Below are positions 51,857 to 60,624 of a DNA stretch of 64,000 bases, in pieces. Source of the DNA: Flavobacterium chilense (GTDB taxonomy: Bacteria; Bacteroidota; Bacteroidia; Flavobacteriales; Flavobacteriaceae); the NCBI RefSeq assembly GCF_001602525.1, contig NZ_LSYT01000009.1:1-64000 (forward strand), read 5' to 3'. A model generated the notes under the pieces. That model saw only the letters and a list, made by a program, of their open reading frames with translations, searched no databases and was not told the origin of the DNA. The position numbers and the translations under genes are program-made. Position 1 is the first letter of the stretch, and the number at the start of each line of letters is the position of its first letter.

Positions 51857-53308
51857 ATGAAACGAATTATTCTACCCCTAATCATGTTAGGTTCGTTGAT
51901 TACATCTTGTAATAACGATTCAAAAGACGAAGCAGAACCAACAAGTGTTGTATTGAAAGACCAATCAGTAACACCAAGCTTAGTAAAAGCACAAGCAGGT
52001 TTTGAGAGTTTGAAAATCTATTCTCTTTTTAGTTCAGATGATGTTTTTGCAGATAGTCCGAAATTTGTTTTTGGAGGTTCTGCTGATGGTTCAGGTTTAC
52101 TAAAAAACACTGACGGAACTTTTACTTTTCTGGTAAACAACGAAGACAACTTTGCGGTTTCAAGAATTACACTGGACAAAACATTTAAACCTACAAAAGG
52201 AGAGTATTTACTAAACTCAAGCGGAGGAACCTGGAGATTGTGTGGTGCTACAATGGCAACACAGGCAGAACATGGTTTTGGACCGGTTTATTTAACTTGT
52301 GGAGAATCTGGCGAAGAGTCCCGTACTCATGCATTAGATCCTTACGGAAGTGCAGGAACAGCATCAGTATCTAAAGAGCTGGCAGGTTTTGGTCGTTTAA
52401 GTGCAGAGAATGCTTTGCCATTACGTTCTACGGCTTACAAAGGAAAAACTGTTGTAGTAATTGGTGATGATGACTCAGGAACTTACGGAGGACAGGTGTT
52501 TATGTATGTATCGAATACTGTGGGTGATTTAACCGGAGGTTCTTTGTATATGCTAAAAAGAAATGACGATAACCAAAGAGAAAAAGATATGGAAGTTAGT
52601 AAAACATATCCGGTTTCTTTTGTAAAAATTGACAATCATACTACTTTAACTGGTGCTCAAATCAATGCGTCTGTAAATACTCTTAAAGCGATTAAATTTG
52701 GTCGTGTAGAAGATTTAGATTACCGTAAAGGTGGCGATAATGCAGATCGCGAATTGTATTTTAACGTAACAGGACAAGATATCACAGGAACAAATGCAGA
52801 TGCTTCAAGAACAAAATATGGTAGAGTGTACAGATTAAACCTTGATGCTGCTGACCCGTTAAAAGGAACTCTTGAAGTAATTCTTGATGGAGATAACCGT
52901 TCTGGAATTGCGGGTAAATTTCAAAATCCGGATAACATTTGTGTAACTAAAAACTATGTTTATGTTCAGGAAGATGCTAACGGATATGGTGACGAAACAC
53001 ACGATGCTTATATCTACCAATACAATATTGCAACAAAAGACTTAAAAGTTGTTTTAGAATTAGATCACCGTCGTACTCAGGCAGATGCTGCAAAATACAA
53101 CGTAGGTAAATTATCAAAATTTGGTGATTGGGAATATGGTGCTTTGATCGATGTATCTGATCAGGTTGGTATTCCGGATACTTTTATGTTAAGCATACAG
53201 CCACATACCTGGACTGGAGAAAGATATAAAAGCCCTGATGGTGGTACAAACCGCCCTAAAGAAGAACAGGCAAGTCAAATCGTAGTAATTAAAGGTTTGG
53301 CGAGATAA
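51857..53308 (+). CDS. PhoX/DUF839-like lipoprotein
   Basis: A 483-residue lipoprotein (lipobox ITSC, Cys 18). The mature part is beta-rich with several acidic motifs: NNEDN, GESGEESRTHA, GDDDSGTYGGQVFMYVS, VEDLDY, FQNPDN and QEDANG. The GDD-x-Y-Y pattern and PDN loop are like the metal-binding loops of the PhoX/DUF839 propeller (calcium/iron phosphatases), but I cannot place the full catalytic set, so phosphatase activity is only possible. It is followed after 96 bases by a di-haem peroxidase. Confidence 0.65.
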   Translation: MKRIILPLIMLGSLITSCNNDSKDEAEPTSVVLKDQSVTPSLVKAQAGFESLKIYSLFSSDDVFADSPKFVFGGSADGSGLLKNTDGTFTFLVNNEDNFAVSRITLDKTFKPTKGEYLLNSSGGTWRLCGATMATQAEHGFGPVYLTCGESGEESRTHALDPYGSAGTASVSKELAGFGRLSAENALPLRSTAYKGKTVVVIGDDDSGTYGGQVFMYVSNTVGDLTGGSLYMLKRNDDNQREKDMEVSKTYPVSFVKIDNHTTLTGAQINASVNTLKAIKFGRVEDLDYRKGGDNADRELYFNVTGQDITGTNADASRTKYGRVYRLNLDAADPLKGTLEVILDGDNRSGIAGKFQNPDNICVTKNYVYVQEDANGYGDETHDAYIYQYNIATKDLKVVLELDHRRTQADAAKYNVGKLSKFGDWEYGALIDVSDQVGIPDTFMLSIQPHTWTGERYKSPDGGTNRPKEEQASQIVVIKGLAR

Positions 53309-53404
53309 ACCTTTAAGTCATTACAAAACAGTTATCCACTATTTCAATTTGAGGTAGTGGTTTCTGTTTTTCTAAATATTCCTCTTTTTAATCGTAACTA
53401 CATC

Positions 53405-55186
53405 ATGAAAAAAATATATTGTTTGTTGTTTCTGTTGGCATTACTGGGCTGTCAGAAAAAAAACAAACATCAGGAAATAAATGAATTGTTTAAGGCTGAT
53501 ATTACTTTACTAATTGAAAAAGTAGCCAAACTGAAATATTCTGTACAATCAGATTCTGCCGAAGCCCAAATTCAGCGACAATTTCTGGAAGCACATCAGG
53601 GATATAAAAAGGTCGAAATGATAAGTGAGTATTATTCGCCTGCAGTTTCTAAATCGATCAACGGACCTGCCATACCTGAGTTTGAAGAAAACGATAATAT
53701 AACGGTTCAGCCCGAAGGATTCCAGGTTATTGAAGAATTGGTTTTTCCGAAATATGATAAAAAAAATAAAAAAGAACTCCTTCAGGAATTAGGTGTTTTA
53801 TCAGCAAATTTAATTCGGTTAGAAAAAGTTTCAAATTCGAATGAACTAACTGATGCACATGTTTTTGATGCCATGAGATTAGAAGTCTACAGAATTATTA
53901 CGCTGGGAATTACAGGTTTTGATTCTCCGGTTGTTCTGAACTCACTTCCTGAAGCCTTGGTATCTTTAGAAACCATCGAAAAATACTATAATGTTTATCT
54001 CGAAAATAAAACGGTTTCAAATTCAAAAGAAACACTTCAGATTTTAGAAAAAGGAAAAAAGTATTTAAAAACGAATACCAATTTTAATGCTTTTGATCGG
54101 GCGTATTTCATCAAAGAAATTTTAAATCCGTTGAGTAAAGGACTTTTTAAAACGCAAACCGAATTAGGAATTCCGTTAATGAAAGAACAACGCGGTTTAA
54201 AAGTAACAGCAGAAACATTATTTGATAAGGATGCTTTTGATCCCGAAGCATTTTCCGGTTTTCCCGATTATCAAACAACATCCGAAAAAATTGCTTTAGG
54301 AAAAAAGTTATTCAATGATCCGGTTTTATCAGGAAACAATACACGTTCCTGTGCTTCTTGCCATCATGCGGAGAAAGCTTTTACTGATGGATTGGAAAGA
54401 GCAGTTGCATTAGACGGAAAATCAATGATTCAGCGTAATACACCAACTTTAACGAATATTGCTTTTCAGCGTGTGTTTTTTGCAGATTCGCGGGTAAGCT
54501 ATCTTGAAGATCAGGCTGTCGCAGTTATTAAAAATGAAAACGAAATGCACGGATCTCTCGAGAAATCGGCTTTGGCTATTCAGAAAAACCAGGACTATGT
54601 AAAAGAGTTCAAAAAAGCATTTCCTAAAGGAGCAATAAACGAATTTGAAATCAAAAATGCTCTGGCGTCTTACATTCGCTCGTTAAGTCATTATGATGCT
54701 AAGTTTGATGGTTATATGCAAAATAAAACCGCCTTTACTGCAGATGAAAAAGCCGGATTTAATTTGTTTGCAGGAAAAGCCAAATGTGCAACCTGCCATT
54801 TTATTCCGCTTACAAACGGAACGGTTCCGCCAAATTTCGACAGATCTGAAAGTGAGATTTTAGGAACTCCCAATAAAAATAAAAAACTCGATGGAGATTT
54901 GGGCAAGTTTATTATAACACAAGCCGCGATTCATAAAAACTCTTTTAAAACACCAACCATCAGAAATATAGAGTTAACAGCGCCATACATGCATAATGGT
55001 GTTTATAAAACGCTGGAAGAAGTAATTGATTTTTATGATCAGGGCGGAGGATTAGGTTTAGGATTCGATGTCCCAAACCAAACTTTACCAGAAGACAAAC
55101 TGAACTTATCTGATAAAGAGAAAAAACAATTGATCGCTTTTATGAGGACTCTGACGGATAGTAAATATTTAGAGAATAGAGAATAG
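53405..55186 (+). CDS. di-haem cytochrome c peroxidase lipoprotein
   Basis: A 593-residue exported lipoprotein (LLGC lipobox, Cys 16). The C-terminal half is a MauG/CcpA-type peroxidase with two haem motifs, SCASCHHA and CATCHF, plus the conserved RNTPTLTNIAF, FKTPTIRNIELTAPYMHNG and a final GGGLGLG. The N-terminal half (about 20-280) is helical with EPEGFQVIEEL-like sequence and may be imelysin-like, but the family is not clear. ATG 53405 is used; the longer frame starts in the intergenic region. The C terminus runs into a 7-base tandem repeat. Confidence 0.88.
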   Translation: MKKIYCLLFLLALLGCQKKNKHQEINELFKADITLLIEKVAKLKYSVQSDSAEAQIQRQFLEAHQGYKKVEMISEYYSPAVSKSINGPAIPEFEENDNITVQPEGFQVIEELVFPKYDKKNKKELLQELGVLSANLIRLEKVSNSNELTDAHVFDAMRLEVYRIITLGITGFDSPVVLNSLPEALVSLETIEKYYNVYLENKTVSNSKETLQILEKGKKYLKTNTNFNAFDRAYFIKEILNPLSKGLFKTQTELGIPLMKEQRGLKVTAETLFDKDAFDPEAFSGFPDYQTTSEKIALGKKLFNDPVLSGNNTRSCASCHHAEKAFTDGLERAVALDGKSMIQRNTPTLTNIAFQRVFFADSRVSYLEDQAVAVIKNENEMHGSLEKSALAIQKNQDYVKEFKKAFPKGAINEFEIKNALASYIRSLSHYDAKFDGYMQNKTAFTADEKAGFNLFAGKAKCATCHFIPLTNGTVPPNFDRSESEILGTPNKNKKLDGDLGKFIITQAAIHKNSFKTPTIRNIELTAPYMHNGVYKTLEEVIDFYDQGGGLGLGFDVPNQTLPEDKLNLSDKEKKQLIAFMRTLTDSKYLENRE

Positions 55187-55197
55187 AGAATAGAGAA
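55170..55197. repeat. four tandem copies of TAGAGAA
   Basis: Four exact copies of the 7-base unit TAGAGAA run from inside the last codons of the peroxidase gene through its stop codon (55184-55186) and beyond. Because the unit is not a multiple of three, copy-number change would alter the C terminus. Confidence 0.9.
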
Positions 55198-55203
55198 AAG
55201 AAG

Positions 55204-55267
55204 TTAGCCACGAATTTCACAGATTTTCACAAATTATTTCGTGAAGATTTGTAAAATTCGTGGCTAA
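55204..55267. repeat. intergenic inverted repeat, ttagccacgaattt type
   Basis: ttagccacgaattt (55204-55217) faces aaattcgtggctaa (55254-55267) exactly over 14 bases. Inner parts (cacagattttcac; cgtgaagatttgt) also pair. It lies between two same-strand genes. Confidence 0.8.
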
Positions 55268-55377
55268 AAAATGTTGTATTATTCCATTGGTCAAAACAAA
55301 AATGTAGTTCATCAAACTAATTTTAATAGCGTTTGAGGTTTGTGCTCCTTTGCATCAAATTAATAAAAACTATTATC

Positions 55378-55977
55378 ATGAACATGTACAAATTACTATT
55401 GTTGCTTACCGTTTTTTTATTGGGATTAATTACTTCTAAAGTAAATGCACAATCCGCATTTCCAATTCATATTGGTATAAAAGGCGGATCTAATTATTCT
55501 GAATTACCGGTTTCGGATGGTTTTAATTCAAAATATGCTGTAGGCTATTTCGGTGGCGTTATGGCACGATTTGATTATAAAAGATTCTATATTCAAAATG
55601 AAATCCTGTATAGCGAGAAGTCTTCAGAAATTGAAAAAACAACTACAGCCGGAACTAAAAATGCAAAATGGAGAAGTATCGAAATGCCTTTGGTTATAGG
55701 TTATAAAGTAGTTGATCTAGCTGCTCTCAATGTTCGGGTTTTTGGAGGCGGGGTTTACTCGTATATTTTAGATGAAAATTTCTCGTCGCTGAACCAGTTA
55801 AAAAATGCTTATACCAAATTCGATAAATTTAATATTGGTTATCAGGTTGGAGCAGGAGTTGAGGTTTGGAAATTTACGATTGACTTAACTTATCAGGGCG
55901 GATTAAATAATGTGAGTAAAGATTTTAATTCTAAACCCAATTCGTTTAATGTTGGGGTAGGCTATTTTTTCTTATAA
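55378..55977 (+). CDS. PorT-like outer-membrane beta-barrel protein
   Basis: A 199-residue exported protein. ATG 55378 (MNMYKLLLLL) gives a good signal peptide (to NAQSAF). The mature part has alternating amphipathic strands with the outer-membrane protein pattern (IGIKGGSNYSEL, GYFGGVMARFDYKRFYIQNEILY, FNVGVGYFFL, terminal aromatic residue). It fits small PorT/OmpA-like barrels of Bacteroidota (outer membrane protein beta-barrel domain). Partner unknown. Confidence 0.85.
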   Translation: MNMYKLLLLLTVFLLGLITSKVNAQSAFPIHIGIKGGSNYSELPVSDGFNSKYAVGYFGGVMARFDYKRFYIQNEILYSEKSSEIEKTTTAGTKNAKWRSIEMPLVIGYKVVDLAALNVRVFGGGVYSYILDENFSSLNQLKNAYTKFDKFNIGYQVGAGVEVWKFTIDLTYQGGLNNVSKDFNSKPNSFNVGVGYFFL

Positions 55978-56092
55978 CATTACATTTTATCGTTTCACCT
56001 TATATACAGCAAAGAATCTTTTTGGTTCTTTGCTGTTCCTTTAAAAAATATAGGGTTAATTTTGAATATAAATTTTCTTATAAACTATTGTG

Positions 56093-57142
56093 ATGGTTAC
56101 AAATTATAAAAATAGGCATTGGATATTTTTAGTCTTTTTTTGGAGTTTATTAGATATGACAATCTGGGCACAGATGATCGAAGATTACGATTTTTTAACA
56201 GCTACGATTCAGGCTGTTTTAGTTTTGTTTTGTTCTGCCGTTTTAGCTCACATTTTAAGTGATGTTATACTGCCCAAAGCCCTAAAGCAAAATAAAATGA
56301 ACTGGTTTGCGGTACAAAGCGTTATTGTTGTACTGCTTTTGGCATTTTGCCTGTCATTGATTTATATCGTTTTTTCAGATTCGGCTATGAGAAACAAAGC
56401 CTATCCTGAAGAAGCAGATGTGGATTCTCTTCATTTTTTGTGGTCACGATTTTACGGCAATGTTCCATCAGCGATTTTAATTTGCGGTACTGCCTGCGGA
56501 CTTCGATTCTATCAGGAGCATAATGTCATCGAAAGAAATCATGCGCAATTACAGCAAGTACATCTTGAAGCGCAAATTAAGATTTTGCAGGATCAGATTA
56601 ATCCGCATTTGATGTTTAATATACTGAATCATATTCATATTCTAATGCAGAGTAATGTTCAATTGGCTTCAGTTTTATTGGTTCAGTTTTCAGATATTTT
56701 GAGATATCAATTGTACGAATGCAATAAAGAATATGTACCATTACACCTTGAAATAAAATACCTCAAAGATTTAATTGCCGTTGAAGAAACCCGCTGGGGA
56801 AATGAACTGGAAGTAAAAAGCAAATGGAATATCGAAGACGGACAACTTCAGATCGTACCGTTGCTTTTGGTACCGCTGATCGAAAATGCCTTTAAACATG
56901 TTTCCCGACTTCCAAATCAAAAAGGATATGTGCATTTATCATGTAAGCAGGAAAACAAACAATTGAAGTTTAAAATAGAAAACTCATACACAGAACAATA
57001 TAAAATTCCATCTAAAAGTCAGGGATTAGGGCTTGAAAATGTAAAGAAAAGACTGGCGATTCAGTATCCTGAAAAACATCAGCTGACTATAGAAAAAACA
57101 GATTCAGATTTTACAGTTACAGTGATTTTGGATTTAAAATGA
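56093..57142 (+). CDS. LytS/YpdA-like sensor histidine kinase
   Basis: A 349-residue kinase with about four transmembrane helices in the first 150 residues. The cytoplasmic His-kinase domain has the phosphoacceptor region QDQINPHLMFNILNHI (usual NPHFLFN reads NPHLMFN), an N box LLLVPLIENAFKH and a G box SQGLGLENVKKRL. It is followed by a LytTR response regulator and almost surely signals to it. GTG 56090 is possible; ATG 56093 is used. Confidence 0.92.
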   Translation: MVTNYKNRHWIFLVFFWSLLDMTIWAQMIEDYDFLTATIQAVLVLFCSAVLAHILSDVILPKALKQNKMNWFAVQSVIVVLLLAFCLSLIYIVFSDSAMRNKAYPEEADVDSLHFLWSRFYGNVPSAILICGTACGLRFYQEHNVIERNHAQLQQVHLEAQIKILQDQINPHLMFNILNHIHILMQSNVQLASVLLVQFSDILRYQLYECNKEYVPLHLEIKYLKDLIAVEETRWGNELEVKSKWNIEDGQLQIVPLLLVPLIENAFKHVSRLPNQKGYVHLSCKQENKQLKFKIENSYTEQYKIPSKSQGLGLENVKKRLAIQYPEKHQLTIEKTDSDFTVTVILDLK

Positions 57143-57145
57143 TTT

Positions 57146-57235
57146 TTTAGACACGAATAGCACGAATTTTAATCTGTTGCTTAGTGACCTTTGTGGTTAA
57201 ATTTTTAACCACAGATTATAAGGGGCAAAAGGATT
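57146..57235. repeat. intergenic repeat with a perfect palindrome
   Basis: tgtggttaaa (57192-57201) and tttaaccaca (57204-57213) form an exact palindrome with a two-base centre, set within a longer stretch of similar words (gacacgaatagcacgaatt; ggggcaaaagg). It separates the kinase and regulator genes. Confidence 0.75.
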
Positions 57236-57310
57236 TTAAAAGAAAAAAATCGAAAAATCTGTATGAAACTTTTTCAAACACTGAGAACCAAACTTTAAAC
57301 AAAAACACGA

Positions 57311-57336
57311 ATATGAATATGAATATGAATATGAAA
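57311..57336 (+). repeat. in-frame tandem repeat atgaat at the LytTR regulator start
   Basis: The 6-base unit atgaat is repeated three to four times, supplying four in-frame ATG codons in a row (57313, 57319, 57325, 57331). Slippage would add or remove Met-Asn pairs without shifting the frame. Confidence 0.9.
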
Positions 57337-58038
57337 TGCCTTGTTATCGACGATGAACCTATTGCAAGAAACGGAATCGTAGATTTTGTCTCTAAAATTG
57401 ATTTTATAGAGGTTATTGGTACTTGTGCTTCGGCATTAGAAGCGACTTCGTACGTTCAGGAAAAACAAGTTGATTTATTATTTTTGGATATCAATATGCC
57501 TTACCTCTCCGGATTAGAATTTCTGGAATCTTTAGATAATCCGCCTTTGGTTATTTTTACGACAGCCTATTCTGAACATGCTTTAGACGGATATCGTTTG
57601 CAGGTAGTTGATTATTTACTGAAACCTATTACGTTTCAAAGATTTTATCAGGCTTGTTTAAAAGCAAAACAATGGCATCAAATGATACAATCTCCAAAAC
57701 AAAATCAATTAGATCCATATTTATATGTGCGTCAGGAAGAAGGATTTCAGAAAATTTCCTGGGTAGATATTTTATATATTGAAGGAATGCAGAATTACGC
57801 TAAACTTCATTTTAAAGATAAAGTTATAGTGATTCATCAAACCATGATTTCATTAGAAGAAACACTTCCAGCAGAAATTTTCTTCAGAATTCATAAATCC
57901 TTTCTGGTCAATATTACCCATATCGATTCTGTTTCCGGGGGACGATTGTTTGTAAAAGGACAAGAACTACCTATTTCAAGAACACGCCGTGAGGCATTAT
58001 TGAAAGAGGTAGTCTATAAAAACTTATTAAGCAGATAG
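57313..58038 (+). CDS. LytTR-family response regulator
   Basis: A 241-residue response regulator from the first ATG of a run (57313). The receiver domain (about 7-120) has the phosphoacceptor in LLFLDINMP and the conserved Lys in LLKPITFQR. A LytTR DNA-binding domain covers about 145-240 (YIEGMQNYAKLHF, RIHKSFLVNI, LPISRTRREAL). The start region is a tandem array of atgaat units giving MNMNMNM, so the exact start is ambiguous but always in frame. Confidence 0.92.
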   Translation: MNMNMNMKCLVIDDEPIARNGIVDFVSKIDFIEVIGTCASALEATSYVQEKQVDLLFLDINMPYLSGLEFLESLDNPPLVIFTTAYSEHALDGYRLQVVDYLLKPITFQRFYQACLKAKQWHQMIQSPKQNQLDPYLYVRQEEGFQKISWVDILYIEGMQNYAKLHFKDKVIVIHQTMISLEETLPAEIFFRIHKSFLVNITHIDSVSGGRLFVKGQELPISRTRREALLKEVVYKNLLSR

Positions 58039-58040
58039 CT

Positions 58041-58976
58041 CTAGAATTTCCATTTTAGAGCTATTGCTCCATAAAAAGTTGTGGTAAATCTTGGATCTGC
58101 CATTTCTTTTTCTTTAAAAATATCTTTGATTTTTCGATTAGTAGTCGAGAAACTGCGAAGTAAAGTAGTTCCGGCAGTAGGCTCTAATGTCCAGTGTTCG
58201 CCAAACTTAAGCTGAGGTCTTAAACCTGCGATAATTTGCTGGTAACCCAATAACATTGACTTGTTTCTGACTTTAGTTTCGGCTGTCATACCACTTAATT
58301 CTACAACCGCCTTTAAGTCAAAAGTATCAGACATTCTGTAACCTAGTTCTAAACCTTCAGGAAAAGTAACTTTAAAATGTAAAGCTCCTTTAGATTCCCA
58401 ATTAAAGTAAATTCCCGGAAGCACCATTGGCACACCAAAACTATTTGTTAAAACAGGTCCTACACCCAAAGCCAGATTAGGATTGAATTGTTTAATAAAA
58501 AGAACACCACCCTGAATCAGCACATCATCTTTGTTAATTTCGACCATATCTGTATAAACGCCAACAGAAGCCATAACTAATAACGACCAGGACGAAGAGA
58601 TCGAACGCAAATGTTTAACGCCAACTTGTGCATTTAGAAGTTCATTAGGAAATCCGCCTTGAAAATCTACAGGGAGAGACTCAATTTCATAATTTTTGTT
58701 TTCCATTCTGGCATAACTTCCATTTAGAAAAACGGACCAAAGCCTGGGATGATTGTATTTGTCCATTTCTATAGAAAGCGGAACTTCAAAAGCAATCTGA
58801 GCTCTCTTGAAATTGCTTTCGGCGTTAGTTTTGGTACTGTCCATTGGTCGGACATATTTAGAAAAAGGGACATAATCGACTTTGAATTCACCTGAAATTC
58901 CGGATTGTGATCTGGCAGCAATAGTAACCAGTAAAAAAAGAAAAAGCTGTGGGAGATAAAGATTTTTTTTGCTCAT
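58041..58976 (-). CDS. secreted outer-membrane beta-barrel-like protein
   Basis: A 311-residue exported protein (signal peptide 1-23, ending AARSQS). It is beta-rich with repeated short strands and ends in the typical C-terminal aromatic strand ALKWKF. Length and pattern suggest a DUF6268-like barrel protein of Bacteroidota; the function is unknown. It is convergent with the LytTR regulator gene, whose stop is 2 bases away, so it is compactly packed. Confidence 0.75.
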   Translation of the reverse strand: MSKKNLYLPQLFLFLLVTIAARSQSGISGEFKVDYVPFSKYVRPMDSTKTNAESNFKRAQIAFEVPLSIEMDKYNHPRLWSVFLNGSYARMENKNYEIESLPVDFQGGFPNELLNAQVGVKHLRSISSSWSLLVMASVGVYTDMVEINKDDVLIQGGVLFIKQFNPNLALGVGPVLTNSFGVPMVLPGIYFNWESKGALHFKVTFPEGLELGYRMSDTFDLKAVVELSGMTAETKVRNKSMLLGYQQIIAGLRPQLKFGEHWTLEPTAGTTLLRSFSTTNRKIKDIFKEKEMADPRFTTTFYGAIALKWKF

Positions 58977-59063
58977 GATTTAATTAATTTTTCTGCGAAT
59001 TACCGCGTTCTAAATCAATCTTAAAAAATCATTTGACTAATGGTACTTCTGTTTTGACCAATG

Positions 59064-59086
59064 GTATAAAAAAACAAAACCCGACA
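59064..59086. repeat. left copy of a 23-base direct repeat
   Basis: GTAT followed by seven A, C, four A and CCCGACA is identical, base for base, to 60543-60565. The right copy contains half of the terminator of the 60625 gene; this left copy looks like a stray duplicate with a decayed partner arm. Confidence 0.85.
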
Positions 59087-59256
59087 ATTTCTAAAAAGTC
59101 TGCAGGGATTGTAATATCAAGGATTTCTATTTTTATAAAAACAGAAATAGTATTTAATATGCTGAAGTGTATGTTTTTTTGATGAATTAAAAATAATTAA
59201 TTATAAAGCTTTTCTTATATTTAAAGCAAAATTATAAGCACTGTAAAACTAAATAT

Positions 59257-60000
59257 ATGAATACAAGCTCATTTGAATTTAGAATAAAAAACGATTTAAC
59301 ATCTTCAGAATATACGAATCTATTTGGAGATCCATTTTGGGGAGAGGCAGGAAGTTTAAAAGCAAGAACTCTATATTTGCAATTAAGTGGAAAAGAAAAG
59401 GCTTTAATGCTTAAAGCAAATTACATTAAAATGATTGAAAAAGCGAGAGAACGAAATTTTAATATGGCGGCAGATAATCTACAATGGTGGCTGGATGGTA
59501 CGGGGTCTACAAAGAATATCGATTTTAACTGGTTAAGAAAACAAAGGGAAGTTATTGCTGCTGAAAATGTAAATATTGAACGTTTTGAAAAAGATGAGGA
59601 CTCTAAATTTGGACTTTTTCTGTTAACTCTGGTAGAAGAAAAAGCGAAGCATTTTTCAACCTATTATGACAAACTAGTAAGAGCAGGGATTTTTGGAGAA
59701 TTATATTATGCGAGCGGTAATAGTACATTAAGTTCAAAATGCAGTTTTAAAATTACAAAAAAGAATAATAATTATATTCTGTCTGGTGAAATAATTCATT
59801 CCTGGAATGATAGATATGATTGGCATAAAGGAGCATCTGCTTATATTTATGGTTTTGGAAATATTGGAGATTCAGACGCTTTGTTAGTTGAGAAATATTG
59901 TGGTGCAAAACCATTTGAGATGAGAAGTGAATGGAAACAAAATTTTAATAAAACCTTTCAGTTTAACTCTGCAAGAGATTTAAGCCTAAAATTAAAGTAG
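59257..60000 (+). CDS. accessory protein, toxin-domain-like, unknown family
   Basis: A 247-residue protein without a signal peptide that I cannot assign to a named family. Two conserved-looking motifs stand out: NMAADNLQWWLDGTG (about 69-83) and the C-terminal stretch SWNDRYDWHKGASAYIYGFG (about 187-206), followed by CGAKPFEMRSEW. I recall this motif pair in C-terminal domains of secreted or contact-dependent toxin-like proteins, but this is memory and not a search. The DRYD motif resembles the D-x-Y-D of colicin-M-type enzymes; the HR that should follow is absent. The next gene starts 4 bases after its stop. Confidence 0.6.
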   Translation: MNTSSFEFRIKNDLTSSEYTNLFGDPFWGEAGSLKARTLYLQLSGKEKALMLKANYIKMIEKARERNFNMAADNLQWWLDGTGSTKNIDFNWLRKQREVIAAENVNIERFEKDEDSKFGLFLLTLVEEKAKHFSTYYDKLVRAGIFGELYYASGNSTLSSKCSFKITKKNNNYILSGEIIHSWNDRYDWHKGASAYIYGFGNIGDSDALLVEKYCGAKPFEMRSEWKQNFNKTFQFNSARDLSLKLK

Positions 60001-60004
60001 AAAA

Positions 60005-60454
60005 ATGAAAAAGAAAGTATGTATAGGAGGAATAGTTCTAATTCTTTTGTTAGCCTCTTATTTTTATTGGCAAAACAGGTATGTTAAACTTCGTCCTGTA
60101 ATTTTGGTACAAGAAAATTATACCCGCCAATTAATATTTTTTGACAATGATCTTTACAAATTTGCAGAACCAAATGAAGTTTCTCCAAATTATTATAAGA
60201 GTATAAGGTGGGTTCTAACTCGTTCAGGCCAGCCTTATATTGAAGAAAACGGAATTATTTATGTTCGTAATCATTATTTGAATGACATGAATCTTATGTG
60301 GAATTACACCATGAAAGCGACTTCCCCAAAGTTTTTTAAACAAGAAAAAGAGACGGACAGTATTAATCTTATTTACGAAAAGGAATATGTAGATTCGCAG
60401 AAAAAGATAATAGATGCCTATCTAAGTGCACTAAAAAAAGATTCGATTAAATAA
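60005..60454 (+). CDS. small membrane-anchored protein, possible immunity partner
   Basis: A 149-residue protein with one N-terminal hydrophobic helix (about 6-22) and an exported, charged, aromatic-rich domain of about 125 residues. There is no known motif. It is tightly coupled to the gene before (4 bases). Size and topology match periplasmic immunity proteins in toxin/immunity pairs, but nothing else supports that role. Both genes lie inside the direct-repeat-bounded block. Confidence 0.6.
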   Translation: MKKKVCIGGIVLILLLASYFYWQNRYVKLRPVILVQENYTRQLIFFDNDLYKFAEPNEVSPNYYKSIRWVLTRSGQPYIEENGIIYVRNHYLNDMNLMWNYTMKATSPKFFKQEKETDSINLIYEKEYVDSQKKIIDAYLSALKKDSIK

Positions 60455-60542
60455 ACTATTTTTTATAAATTTTATGAATTTTAAATAAAAAATGAAAAAC
60501 AGATATATTAAGAATTAACTAACTTTTAATGTTTCAATGATA

Positions 60543-60565
60543 GTATAAAAAAACAAAACCCGACA
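60543..60565. repeat. right copy of the 23-base direct repeat
   Basis: Identical to 59064-59086. It overlaps the stem of the terminator of the minus-strand gene at 60625. Confidence 0.85.
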
Positions 60566-60585
60566 GACTATGCGTTCTGTCGGGC
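60547..60585 (-). terminator. terminator after the barrel protein gene at 60625
   Basis: cccgacaga (60559-60567) pairs with tctgtcggg (60576-60584). On the minus strand it is followed by TTTTGTTTTTTT. Confidence 0.8.
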
Positions 60586-60624
60586 TCATACCAAAAACAA
60601 AAAAATAAAATAAACCCTCTTTTT

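Noticed and set aside
51857..53308. Calling the lipoprotein a PhoX alkaline phosphatase outright
   Set aside because: Only some acidic loop motifs match; the metal and catalytic residues could not all be placed, so it is kept as PhoX/DUF839-like.
53330..53342. Single TTATCCAC-like word (possible DnaA box)
   Set aside because: Isolated copies occur here and inside the mutase gene (about 11752); there is no cluster, so no origin is called.
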